64,000 nt of DNA from the NCBI RefSeq assembly GCF_042920265.1, contig NZ_JBDQZI010000002.1, forward strand, positions 62,001 through 126,000, in the 5' to 3' direction. Shown piece after piece: positions 1-8,640 of this stretch. This DNA is from Lysinibacillus_B sp042920265 (GTDB taxonomy: Bacteria; Bacillota; Bacilli; Bacillales_A; Planococcaceae). The translations under genes were made by a program, and so were the position numbers. The notes under the pieces are model-generated. The model was not told where the DNA came from. It did no database searches and saw only the letters and a program-made list of their open reading frames with translations. How positions within the stretch are numbered: the stretch's first letter is position 1; each line of letters begins with the position of its first letter.

Positions 1-16
1 TCGGTTGGTAAGCCAT
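1..16 (-). CDS. 5' end of a gene running off the left edge
   Basis: On the minus strand an AGGAGG ribosome binding site (about 26-31) is followed, 8-9 bases later, by ATG and the codons for Met-Ala-Tyr-Gln-Pro before the window ends. The Shine-Dalgarno match and spacing are those of a well translated Bacillales gene, so this is probably the start of a real coding sequence. Five residues are too few to name a product. Confidence 0.55.
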
Positions 17-30
17 AGATAAATTCCTCC

Positions 31-498
31 TAGAATAGTAAACACTAAGTAGATTACCAATTATTTCACTGGTAATAATGAAATTATATTACTAACTCTA
101 TGCATTTTTCAAACATTTTCATTGCTTTGTAATATTATTTTAATAATATTAGTTATTATTAGTATAATATCCTTTTTAAGGTAATTTATTAGTTAGTATT
201 AAAAGCTTTTGTGTTTAAAATTAGTATTTTTTTATTTTATAAAAATTAAATAATCATTTTATTATTAAATAATCACTCTAAATAAAAATATTACCAAATT
301 TAAACTTGGAATTTTTTATTATTTATAAAAATAATACCCATAGGTAGTTTCATACCTTTAAAGGTATAATTATACATTATTTGTTTCAGAAAACCTAAAA
401 AATAAGTCGCATGTATGATGTCCGCTCTCTCATTTTTGTTGTATGATATTACTCATTCATATCTTATTTTTTATTGATATAAGAAATGTATAAATAAA
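31..498. other. AT-rich intergenic stretch, no gene seen
   Basis: About 470 bases of very AT-rich sequence with many short A/T tracts. It contains the upstream region of the gene leaving the left edge. No reading frame with a ribosome binding site was found. It ends in a terminator-like hairpin (499-529) that belongs to no visible gene, so a short transcript or small RNA could lie here. That is inference only. Confidence 0.5.
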
Positions 499-529
499 AA
501 ACAACAGAAACTTGGCCCTGTTGTTTTTT
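499..529. terminator. Orphan bidirectional terminator-like hairpin
   Basis: Arms AACAACAG (500-507) and CTGTTGTT (518-525) enclose a 10-base loop. A run of T follows on the plus strand and a T-rich run follows on the minus strand as well. It could therefore stop transcription from either side, but no coding gene ends next to it on either strand. Confidence 0.6.
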
Positions 530-691
530 ATAATGTATTTCTTGGTTAGCCTAAACTTCTCGGATGCGTCGATCTGGGGAGTTTTTGCTTTTTATAGCAT
601 AATTTCTTCGCTCCCCCCTTTCCCTCATACGAATCGCGTTTTCTTTTTATCACCTAATAGGTATACAACTATTCCTCCACGCCTCTATGCT

Positions 692-700
692 CATATATTA
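692..700 (+). promoter_or_regulatory. Possible sigma-K -10 element of the coat gene
   Basis: CATATATTA fits the mother-cell sigma-K -10 consensus CATANNNTA exactly and lies 38 bases before the start codon of the coat protein. A properly spaced AC -35 element is not clear, so this rests on the -10 match and on the expected late mother-cell expression of CotD-type proteins. Confidence 0.35.
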
Positions 701-737
701 TTAATGCATTACATTATTCGAAAAAGGAGGACTATCT

Positions 738-1166
738 ATGTATTTTGGAAATTGGTTCAATCCAAATGAAGCTGCTGGCGCTTTTAACCAACCAGGATTT
801 AATCAACCAACTTTCAATCAACCAGGATTTAATCAGCCTGGGTTCAACCAACCTGGATTTAATCAGCCAATGTTTAATCCACCAGGTCGTAATCAATCGC
901 CTGTTCGCTTCCCGCCACAAACATTCCCTACTCAGTATGAACAACCAGTCGTTTCACCAACACAAGAATTCATTCGTACAAATATATTCAACACTGTTGT
1001 ACCACATGTTCACCCGTCCCATACAACAACCGTCAACAGACATATGGTCAATAACCAACACTTCTTCCCGCATACAGAATCCGTTGTAAACGAATGCTTT
1101 GAAACAAATACAATGTGTGGGATGCCACCAAACCATTGCCATAAGCCAAGAAGACGAAGAAGATAA
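738..1166 (+). CDS. cotD: CotD-family spore coat protein
   Basis: A 142-residue protein of the CotD inner spore coat family, made in the mother cell late in sporulation and laid down on the spore surface. The N-terminal part (about residues 15-48) is a tandem Phe-Asn-Gln-Pro-Gly type pentapeptide repeat. The middle has the family's His-rich core (HVHPSHTTTVNRH around residue 91, then NQHFFPHTESV), and the end has Cys/His pairs and a run of five Arg. The start is set by AAGGAGG at about 724-730, 7-8 bases before ATG. It is monocistronic and is followed by a hairpin shared with the convergent kinase gene. The repeat number is likely to vary between strains. Confidence 0.85.
   Translation: MYFGNWFNPNEAAGAFNQPGFNQPTFNQPGFNQPGFNQPGFNQPMFNPPGRNQSPVRFPPQTFPTQYEQPVVSPTQEFIRTNIFNTVVPHVHPSHTTTVNRHMVNNQHFFPHTESVVNECFETNTMCGMPPNHCHKPRRRRR
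783..875 (+). repeat. Tandem 15-bp repeats coding NQPGF-type pentapeptides
   Basis: Six to seven imperfect 15-base units of the kind TTTAATCAACCAGGA lie inside the coat protein gene and encode Phe-Asn-Gln-Pro-(Gly/Thr/Met). The period is a multiple of three, so gain or loss of units keeps the frame. Confidence 0.8.
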
Positions 1167-1171
1167 AGTGA

Positions 1172-1207
1172 ATGTCAGGCACGGTATAGGGTAGCCGCGC
1201 CTGACAT
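1172..1207. terminator. Shared hairpin between convergent genes
   Basis: ATGTCAGGC (1172-1180) pairs with GCCTGACAT (1199-1207), and an inner CGG/CCG pair extends the stem past one mismatch. It fills the 42-base gap between the coat gene and the end of the kinase gene on the other strand. T-tracts are weak on both sides, so it is probably a bidirectional terminator with modest U-runs. Confidence 0.6.
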
Positions 1208-1208
1208 G

Positions 1209-4200
1209 TTATTCATTTTCCGCCATTAACGGGAGCGTAAAGTAAAAGCGGGAGCCTCGTTGTTCGACACTTTCCACGAAGATTTTTCCGCCATGCTGCT
1301 CGATAATTCTTTTACAAATGGCTAAGCCAATCCCGTGTGAATCGACATTTTGACTATTCGATGCACTGTAATAACTATCAAAAATAAATTGGATGTCCTT
1401 TTCTGGAATGCCCATCCCGCTATCTTCTATCGAACAATACAGCTCCTCGTTCTCTGTCCACATCGTAAAGGTTATATTCCCTTGATTTGTATATTTAATC
1501 GCATTCATCATCATATTCGTAATTACTTGTTGAATTCTTGCCGTATCGATTAAAATAGAGGCTTCCTTCTCAAAGCAGCCATTTGTTTGATAATTTAATC
1601 CAGCTCTTTGAATATCTTCTATATAGTAATAGGCAAGTTGATCATAAAACCCCTGCACACTCACCTTTGTTAACGCATAGTCTAAGCGTCCTGCTTCTAG
1701 CTTCGCTAAATCAAATAAATCTTGAATCAATCCATTTAAGGACAACAACCGTTCCTTACTGCGCATTAAATAAAACTGTTGTTGTGCTGGTTCCACTACA
1801 ACGCCATCTAAAATCGCTTCAATATAACCAAGCGTTGACGTAATAGGCGAACGCAATTCATGAGAAATACTATGCAGTAGCTTTTTTCGTTCAAGCTCAT
1901 GCATGGCTAACCGATCATTTATTTTCTTTAAATGGAGATTCATTTCACCAAGCTCTTTTGTACGAGCCTCTACACGATTTTCTAACTCCATGTAGATTTC
2001 TGCGTTCTCAAGTGAAACAACAATCTGCGTTGCAACCATGGCAATCAGTTCGATTGGCGTTGTACTAAAAGCATTTTGCAAAAGGGCGTTTTCCAAATAC
2101 AACACAGCCGTCACTTCTCCCTTATGATAAACAGGTAAGCAAAGGATGGACTTTGCGGCTATTTTCAAATGTGTAAACAGTGTACTTTTGTTGACATCTG
2201 AAATGACAACAGCTTCCTCACTCTGTAACGTATAGTCTGCTATACGTTGGATATGTGTAGCAGGCGATGTAGGCTCACTATAATACGTAAACTGCATCGC
2301 TTCCGCCTGTGCCTTCGCTAGCACATTCAGCTTCCCTTGCTGATGACGGATAAAATAACCGCTCGTGGCATTGGATTGTTTTAACAAGGAAAATAATAAT
2401 TTGTGTAGTAAATCTTCCATACGAATTTCTTTTGCAAGGGATTGGGTTGCCTCTAGCACGGTCACCAGATCAAATGATAATGCGTATTCCTTTTTTTGCT
2501 GCTGTACTTGAATATATTGCGAGAAGCGCTCCTCCCACAGTGCGGCAATCGTTACTGCCCCCCACTTTCGCATTTCCCGAATACCACGCATACTATAATC
2601 ACTTGTTTTCACCTGATCTTGTTGTGCCTCATAATACTTTGCGGCGCGTTCATAAATGATTGCTTCATCTTGCGGAAATTGATGGACTTTCGCTAGCTGA
2701 ATAGCACGGTCATAATAGAGGATCGCTTCTCCATCGAGCCTTTTCCTCCGACAATTTTCTGCTAACAGTAGCATATACAAATGTTCAAAATTATGTGGTG
2801 CCTCTTTTGCCCACTTTTTAAACTTTCCAATGCTTTCCTTAATCTCTTTTACATATTGACGCCGCTTCCCTCGATGCTTAAAAGGTTGCTCGATGAAATC
2901 AAACTGCCAAAGGGCACGATACAAAAAATAAATCGGCGTATTCGGCAATGAGTACACTTGTTTAATCGGTTGACGTGTCTCCTCTAAAATACGATATGCT
3001 TGTTGCTCATCCTGAAATAAATAGGCCATTTGCAAACGTAGAATATAATGCATAACTACGACGGCTTCTTCATGTTTAAGGGAAATCTCATAATCCCACT
3101 TCGGTGTGATATTCGCATGGCGAAGTGCTGAAACCCAATGCTGAAACTCTGTTAAATAATCATCAGATAACATATTCGAATGATTGACATACTGCGCTTG
3201 CTGAGACTGTACTTCCTCATCTAATTGTTTTAATGAGGTCCCATTCATCAACTGTATGGCACATAAAAAACAAGAAATCGCCGTTACTTGATAAAATAAC
3301 CCTACCTGCTCGCCGTATTGCTGCATGACACGCATGTACTGAATGCTCGTATCATAATCCTTTTCCCAGTGATTTAAAAAAATGCCATACGTAAAATAAA
3401 TACGTGCTTTAATAAATAAACTATTTTGACTATCAGCCATGGATAAGGCAAGCTTTCCGAAGCGCAAGGCTTGCTTCACATTATTAAACCCTGAAATTAA
3501 TATAAGCGCATAATTAATGTATACAATGCCACTTTCTGTTGTAGCCCCGTATTTTAGCTGTAAGCGAAACACCCTTAACAATAAAATACCTGTTAAATTA
3601 GGGCTCATACGAAACGTATTGGAAACAATGCTAATCATAATTTGGATTAACACATCAATTTCCTTCTTTTCAATCGGGGGCAAATGCATTAATTGTTCGT
3701 CTGTTTTATTTTTTAGCTCCCACTTTAAAAGCAAAAACTCCTTTAATACTTGCGCCTTTGTAGGCTCACGATCAATCTGCATATGACATAATTGGAACGC
3801 TGAAAACCCTGCATTAATGACAATTTCTGAGCTTTCTGATTCAATATAAATAAGCGACATTAAACGGTATATCAGCAGTTTTTCAAGCGTCGTCTCAGCA
3901 TGTTGAAGGGCCTCTTCAATATGCTTTTTAGAATCGGCATAATCCCCTACTAAATACTTACATTCCCCTAAATCCATATAAATTTGCAGTGACATTTCTC
4001 GCATAATCGCCCAATGATCTACTGGTAATAACGCTAAGCTAGATGAAAAGAATTGCAATGCATTTTGATAAAGCCCTGCTTTTTTCGCCTGTCCACCTAA
4101 CATGGCATTCCAAATAGCTAACTGTTGTTGTTCCTCAGCTGTTAATCGATTGCTACAATAATTAAACTGTCGAACGATTTCTTGTAAATAAGGACTTTCT

Positions 4201-6323
4201 TCCATATTGTCACACATTTGAATCAACAATTGCCCGATTGTATAATGTGTATCCATTCGATGGCTCTCTTCTAACGACTCGTAAGCCATTTGTTGAATGC
4301 GATCATGAATAAATTGAAGCTTCATTGTAAAGAGCTGCGTGCCATCTTCCATATCACTAGAACGTGCCCATTTTAAACGACTATCGAGTGCCAAAATAAA
4401 CCCTTGTTCCACTAATTCCTCTAACCGCTCGATTAACTCATAGAATGGTATATTCATAAGCTTTAGCAAAAGATGCAATTCAAACTCACGTCCAAAACAA
4501 GAAGCTAATCGTAAAATCGCCTGTGCCTGAACGGATAACATGTTAATTCGTCCACTAATAAAGCCTAATAATTCTTGATTGACGATCGTTTGCTGTAATT
4601 GTTGGTGATTGAACTGCCATGTTTCATCCGTGATATCAAAATAAAGTGTCCGATTATTTAAAAATAAGCGAAATACCTCGTGCATAAATAACGGATTGCC
4701 TTGTGTCATTCGATAAAGCCGTTTTGCTACATCTCCCGTTGTCTCTAACTGCATCTTTAAAGAATCTGCCAACCAAACATGTACATCTTCCTCAGTTAAT
4801 AAACGTAAAGAAATCGCACAAAAAGAAGGGAGCTCCACTTGCCACTCTAACATCTGCTGACTGATTGTAGATGCATCATCTCGAACAGCCATCATTAATA
4901 AAAAATAGCCACCCTGATGCTGCTCATAAATAGCCTTCAACATATGAAGTGCACTTTGATCAGCCCACTGTAAGTCATCAACAAACCAAACAATGGGACA
5001 ACGCTGACGCGAAAAGATAGTTAGTATTTTTTGAATAGATGCGAAAATATACGCATTCCTTTGTAACGTATACTGGAGATCTTCAAATAGCAGTTCCGTC
5101 TCATCCGATAAAAACCAACGCAATTCTGGAATCACATGAAGTAAACTTTCTGCCATCATTAAATTGACTTCTTGCATACCTTGTTGGAACTGTTTAATCG
5201 ATGTTTCCCCTTCTACATAAACTTGCTTTAGTAAATGACGAAGTGGTTGAAGAATCGACGTAAAAGCCTGTTGCTGTTGAAGCTGGTCAAATTTACAGTC
5301 AACAAAATACCCTTTTACGTGTGCCACCTCCCTACGAAGATGATGCGCAAGCGAAGATTTCCCACATCCCGATGGACCTTTAATGAAAACGATATGTTGT
5401 GCGCCTTGCTTTACTTCATCCAACATATGTGTCAAAATATTCATTTCATCTTCCCGACCACATAATTTATTTGAAGGTTTCGGACGCATTTGTTGATCAC
5501 GCTGTCCAAGTGGAAACACGATGTCACTTTTGCCATCTGCTAGTTGCTGTTGAATACGTAGTAAATCCTCCTTTAAACTAACGGCACTTTGATAGCGGTC
5601 ATCTGGATTTTTTTCGAGTAATTTCTGTATCATCATTTTGATAATAGTTACGTCATGGCCCTTTTCAAATGGACTAAAATTAGGGGCTTTCGTTAAAATA
5701 TCAAAAATACAATCTACTGCATTGTCAGCTTGAAACGGCTTGTTTAACGTAATCATTTCATAAAAAATTGTGCCTAGTGTATAGAGATCAGTTCGTTCAT
5801 CGATTTCTATCGATAAGCGCCCTGTCTGCTCAGGGGCCAAATAAGGGAGTTCGTCTAATTCAAAGGCAGGTGTCATGTCACGTCCTGCACTCGGACCCCA
5901 TTTCGTTGTCATCGGTGACTTGACCAATCTGACTTGTAAAGACGTGGCATGAACAAAAATATATTTTGGATTTAACTGTCCATATAACAGTCCTTTTTGA
6001 TGCAAGCTAATGCATGCATTGACGAGTTCTATGGCGATATACAAAAACTGGTGCAAAGGCATTTGTTGCTTCAGCAGTTGCTGTAACGGTTGACCAATAA
6101 AATCCTCATAGACGATGACATATGCATCGTCAACATACTCATACCCAATCGGTTGCAACAGCCATTGGTTATGTTCTTGCTCAAATACCGCATAATCAAA
6201 ATACTTCTTTGCCTGTTCTTCATTTAATACTCCTTCCATCACTTGCAACAGTACGACTCGTTCAAAATGCGGCAAATATTTACGGTGAATCGTCCAATCC
6301 GTAGAACGATATGTGTCAAGCAT
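1209..6323 (-). CDS. Pseudokinase-AAA ATPase-GAF-histidine kinase hybrid sensor
   Basis: A 1704-residue multidomain signalling protein. Order: a protein-kinase-like domain (about 5-260), a STAND/AAA-type ATPase (P-loop GPSGCGKSS near 316, Walker B WFVDDLQW), a long helical TPR-like middle, a GAF domain (about 1270-1430), and a histidine kinase with H-box SHELRSP (His about 1488), N-box, and G boxes DSGMGIP and GIGLAI. The kinase-like domain keeps APEQ and the later Asp and Arg motifs. It has Gln instead of the beta-3 Lys, YGQ instead of HRD, and no DFG, so it is probably a pseudokinase. The longest frame begins at a TTG inside the GGGGGG ribosome binding site. ATG at 6323 sits 6 bases after it and is preferred. 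No response regulator is adjacent. Confidence 0.85.
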   Translation of the reverse strand: MLDTYRSTDWTIHRKYLPHFERVVLLQVMEGVLNEEQAKKYFDYAVFEQEHNQWLLQPIGYEYVDDAYVIVYEDFIGQPLQQLLKQQMPLHQFLYIAIELVNACISLHQKGLLYGQLNPKYIFVHATSLQVRLVKSPMTTKWGPSAGRDMTPAFELDELPYLAPEQTGRLSIEIDERTDLYTLGTIFYEMITLNKPFQADNAVDCIFDILTKAPNFSPFEKGHDVTIIKMMIQKLLEKNPDDRYQSAVSLKEDLLRIQQQLADGKSDIVFPLGQRDQQMRPKPSNKLCGREDEMNILTHMLDEVKQGAQHIVFIKGPSGCGKSSLAHHLRREVAHVKGYFVDCKFDQLQQQQAFTSILQPLRHLLKQVYVEGETSIKQFQQGMQEVNLMMAESLLHVIPELRWFLSDETELLFEDLQYTLQRNAYIFASIQKILTIFSRQRCPIVWFVDDLQWADQSALHMLKAIYEQHQGGYFLLMMAVRDDASTISQQMLEWQVELPSFCAISLRLLTEEDVHVWLADSLKMQLETTGDVAKRLYRMTQGNPLFMHEVFRLFLNNRTLYFDITDETWQFNHQQLQQTIVNQELLGFISGRINMLSVQAQAILRLASCFGREFELHLLLKLMNIPFYELIERLEELVEQGFILALDSRLKWARSSDMEDGTQLFTMKLQFIHDRIQQMAYESLEESHRMDTHYTIGQLLIQMCDNMEESPYLQEIVRQFNYCSNRLTAEEQQQLAIWNAMLGGQAKKAGLYQNALQFFSSSLALLPVDHWAIMREMSLQIYMDLGECKYLVGDYADSKKHIEEALQHAETTLEKLLIYRLMSLIYIESESSEIVINAGFSAFQLCHMQIDREPTKAQVLKEFLLLKWELKNKTDEQLMHLPPIEKKEIDVLIQIMISIVSNTFRMSPNLTGILLLRVFRLQLKYGATTESGIVYINYALILISGFNNVKQALRFGKLALSMADSQNSLFIKARIYFTYGIFLNHWEKDYDTSIQYMRVMQQYGEQVGLFYQVTAISCFLCAIQLMNGTSLKQLDEEVQSQQAQYVNHSNMLSDDYLTEFQHWVSALRHANITPKWDYEISLKHEEAVVVMHYILRLQMAYLFQDEQQAYRILEETRQPIKQVYSLPNTPIYFLYRALWQFDFIEQPFKHRGKRRQYVKEIKESIGKFKKWAKEAPHNFEHLYMLLLAENCRRKRLDGEAILYYDRAIQLAKVHQFPQDEAIIYERAAKYYEAQQDQVKTSDYSMRGIREMRKWGAVTIAALWEERFSQYIQVQQQKKEYALSFDLVTVLEATQSLAKEIRMEDLLHKLLFSLLKQSNATSGYFIRHQQGKLNVLAKAQAEAMQFTYYSEPTSPATHIQRIADYTLQSEEAVVISDVNKSTLFTHLKIAAKSILCLPVYHKGEVTAVLYLENALLQNAFSTTPIELIAMVATQIVVSLENAEIYMELENRVEARTKELGEMNLHLKKINDRLAMHELERKKLLHSISHELRSPITSTLGYIEAILDGVVVEPAQQQFYLMRSKERLLSLNGLIQDLFDLAKLEAGRLDYALTKVSVQGFYDQLAYYYIEDIQRAGLNYQTNGCFEKEASILIDTARIQQVITNMMMNAIKYTNQGNITFTMWTENEELYCSIEDSGMGIPEKDIQFIFDSYYSASNSQNVDSHGIGLAICKRIIEQHGGKIFVESVEQRGSRFYFTLPLMAENE

Positions 6324-6745
6324 TCTATCCCCCCTCAATCAACTATTACCTATATATTCAATATAAAGTAAAGGTCTATTTTATGTAATAATATTCTATT
6401 TTATTTACATATTAATGAAGTAAGAAAATTAATTGCTTGCTTTCATTAGAAAGGAAAAGTAAATATTTTTAGCTCTACAGATGAAAGTCGTTTATTTAGA
6501 TGCCTTAATTGTGTCACCTAGCGAAATGTTACCGTATACGGGCATAAGTCACTCATATCCGGGCAAAAACATTCATCCCCCCAAAATAATAAGATTTACT
6601 AGCATAACTTATAGTAAACCGATAGTTTCAAACTATGATGTTCATAGAAATAATCATTTAGATTTCTACTTCTTTCTTCACTATACTAAACATAAATTCT
6701 ATAGAGGAAGTTTGTATTATTTATGATGGAAGGGGTAAGGGACTA
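6324..6745. promoter_or_regulatory. Divergent intergenic region with palindromes
   Basis: About 420 bases separate the hybrid kinase (minus) from the CoA-transferase (plus). Two inverted repeats stand out: TTTACTA (6595-6601) with TAGTAAA (6612-6618), and a 15-base palindrome ATAGTTT-C-AAACTAT (6622-6636). A weak promoter TAGATT-N17-TATACT (6659-6687) lies just downstream. The positions fit an operator for the CoA-transferase, but no regulator is identified. A short frame at 6481-6726 has no ribosome binding site and is not called. Confidence 0.4.
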
Positions 6746-8239
6746 ATGGAAGAAAGAATTCGTTTACAATCGTTACAGGGGAAAATCGTTTCTGCGGAGG
6801 AAGCGGCTACGTGGATTCAAGATGGGATGATACTTGGCATGAGTGGCTTTACACGGGCAGGTGACGCTAAAGTCGTACCGCTAGCTTTAGTAGAAAAAGC
6901 AAAAACAGAAAACTTTAAAGTCGATGTGTATACAGGAGCATCACTCGGACCAGAAGTCGATCAGTATATGGCACAAGCAGGAATTATTCGGAAGCGTGCG
7001 CCGTATCAAGGTGACCCAGCCATTCGCCAATTGATCAATCAAGGCGATATTTTGTACACAGATATGCATTTATCGCACAATGCCGAGCTCGTTCGGACAG
7101 GCATTATCGGACCGATTGATTTTTTAATTATTGAAGCTACAGCGATTACAGAAGATGGTCAAATTATCCCGACCACTTCTATCGGGAACTCTGCGATTTT
7201 CGCGCAATATGCGAAAGAAATCATTGTCGAATTAAATACGGCCCAGCCAGCTGCATTAGAAGGTTTGCATGATATTTACATTCCAGAGGAGCAAGGAAAA
7301 CGCGAACCGATTCCATTAACGAGTGCTGGGCAACGTATTGGGACAAAGGGTATTCCTGTTGATGTAGCCAAAATTAAAGGGATTGTCATTTCTGACATTA
7401 CAGACGCCCCATCATTAATCGTACAGCCAGATGAAGAAACGGCACAAATTGCGGAGCATTTGCTCAATTTCTTGCGAGATGAAATTAAGGCAGGTCGTCT
7501 AACGGAACAAATAGCCCCGCTACAATCAGGGGTAGGCTCTGTTGCCAATGCTGTACTCAATGGCTTTTTACATTCCGAATTCAACGATTTAGAAATTTAC
7601 TCAGAAGTGTTACAGGATGCGGTGTTCGAGCTAATCGATGCTGGAAAGGTGAAAGTTGCTTCGGGTACATCCATTACGTTAAGTGAGGATTGTGGCAAGC
7701 AAGTTTACGGGAATCTTGAAAAGTATAAGGATCGTTTAGTGTTACGCCCACAGGAGATTTCGAACCATCCAGAGGTGATTCGTCGTTTAGGCTTAATTTC
7801 GATTAATACCGCACTCGAAGTTGATATTTATGGCAATGTTAACTCGACACATGTATCTGGGACAAAAATGATGAACGGACTTGGTGGCTCTGGTGATTTT
7901 GCACGAAATGCACGATTAGGCATTTTCGTCACAAAATCATATGCAAAAGGTGGGGATATTTCTTCGATTGTGCCGATGGTAGCCCATCATGACCATACAG
8001 AACATGATGTAGACGTCATTGCGACCGAGCAAGGCATTGCAGATTTACGTGGTCTTGCGCCAAAAGAGCGTGCTGCCTTAATTATCGAAAATTGCGTACA
8101 TCCTGATTATAAAGAGCAATTACTCGATTATTACCACCGCGCCATCGAGCAAACAAATAATGCCCACACACCACACATTCTAGAAGAAGCATTATCATGG
8201 CATGTCCAATTAGCAAAGCAAAAAACAATGAAAAAATAA
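6746..8239 (+). CDS. Acetyl-CoA hydrolase/succinate CoA-transferase family enzyme
   Basis: A 497-residue class I CoA-transferase of the acetyl-CoA hydrolase/transferase group, cytosolic, expected to move CoA between acetyl-CoA (or another acyl-CoA) and a carboxylic acid such as succinate through a glutamyl-CoA intermediate. The likely catalytic Glu is residue 287 in EIYSEVLQD. The C-terminal half has the family's SGTKMMNGLGGSGDFARNA glycine-rich loop and TEQGIADLRG. Length is typical. ATG follows GGAAGGGG at good spacing. It stands alone between a divergent kinase gene and its own terminator. The exact substrates cannot be told from sequence. Confidence 0.88.
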   Translation: MEERIRLQSLQGKIVSAEEAATWIQDGMILGMSGFTRAGDAKVVPLALVEKAKTENFKVDVYTGASLGPEVDQYMAQAGIIRKRAPYQGDPAIRQLINQGDILYTDMHLSHNAELVRTGIIGPIDFLIIEATAITEDGQIIPTTSIGNSAIFAQYAKEIIVELNTAQPAALEGLHDIYIPEEQGKREPIPLTSAGQRIGTKGIPVDVAKIKGIVISDITDAPSLIVQPDEETAQIAEHLLNFLRDEIKAGRLTEQIAPLQSGVGSVANAVLNGFLHSEFNDLEIYSEVLQDAVFELIDAGKVKVASGTSITLSEDCGKQVYGNLEKYKDRLVLRPQEISNHPEVIRRLGLISINTALEVDIYGNVNSTHVSGTKMMNGLGGSGDFARNARLGIFVTKSYAKGGDISSIVPMVAHHDHTEHDVDVIATEQGIADLRGLAPKERAALIIENCVHPDYKEQLLDYYHRAIEQTNNAHTPHILEEALSWHVQLAKQKTMKK

Positions 8240-8242
8240 AGT

Positions 8243-8285
8243 AAAAGTAGGAGCCGCCATATCAGTTGGCACTCCTACTTTTTTT
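8243..8285 (+). terminator. Rho-independent terminator of the CoA-transferase gene
   Basis: AAAAGTAGGAG pairs with CTCCTACTTTT and runs into a T-tract a few bases after the stop codon. Confidence 0.85.
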
Positions 8286-8590
8286 GATAAAGTGAAACTT
8301 CAAACAGTTGTTGTTTTAGAATAAATTTTGATTATAAATCACTTTAAATCCTTAACTTTACTGCCTATAGAAAGCAATGGTTTTGGTCAACCTTTATTCC
8401 AAAAAATCGCTTCATTTATTTTTAAGAACTGTTTTTTTATAAAAAAGATTGATTATTTTACATCTCCTTATTCCATGAAAGCCTTTGTTAGCTGAATAAG
8501 GATTTCTCGACATTTACATAGTATTCTCTAACGATACTTAAATTTCAGGAACGCCCATTTTTTTAATCCATATTTTATAAAGGAATAAGA

Positions 8591-8627
8591 CTAACCAAAG
8601 TGGCTTTGCTCGGTGCACTTTGGTTAG
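8591..8627 (-). terminator. Hairpin downstream of the NHL/SLH gene
   Basis: CTAACCAAAGTG (8591-8602) and CACTTTGGTTAG (8616-8627) are perfect 12-base arms. On the minus strand the stem is followed by TCTTATTCCTTTAT, a broken T-run. It ends about 14 bases after the stop codon. Confidence 0.7.
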
Positions 8628-8640
8628 CCTGTCTATTTGA

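Larger units (their letters stand above)
8240..8640. other. Intergenic region between convergent genes
   Basis: About 400 AT-rich bases between the CoA-transferase and the end of the NHL/SLH gene. It holds one terminator at each end and nothing else recognisable between them. Confidence 0.5.

Noticed and set aside
512..769. Plus-strand frame overlapping the coat gene
   Set aside because: It starts in the orphan terminator, has no ribosome binding site, and overlaps the well-supported coat protein start.
6481..6726. An 81-codon plus-strand frame before the CoA-transferase
   Set aside because: No ribosome binding site, AT-driven composition, and it covers the palindromes and likely promoter.
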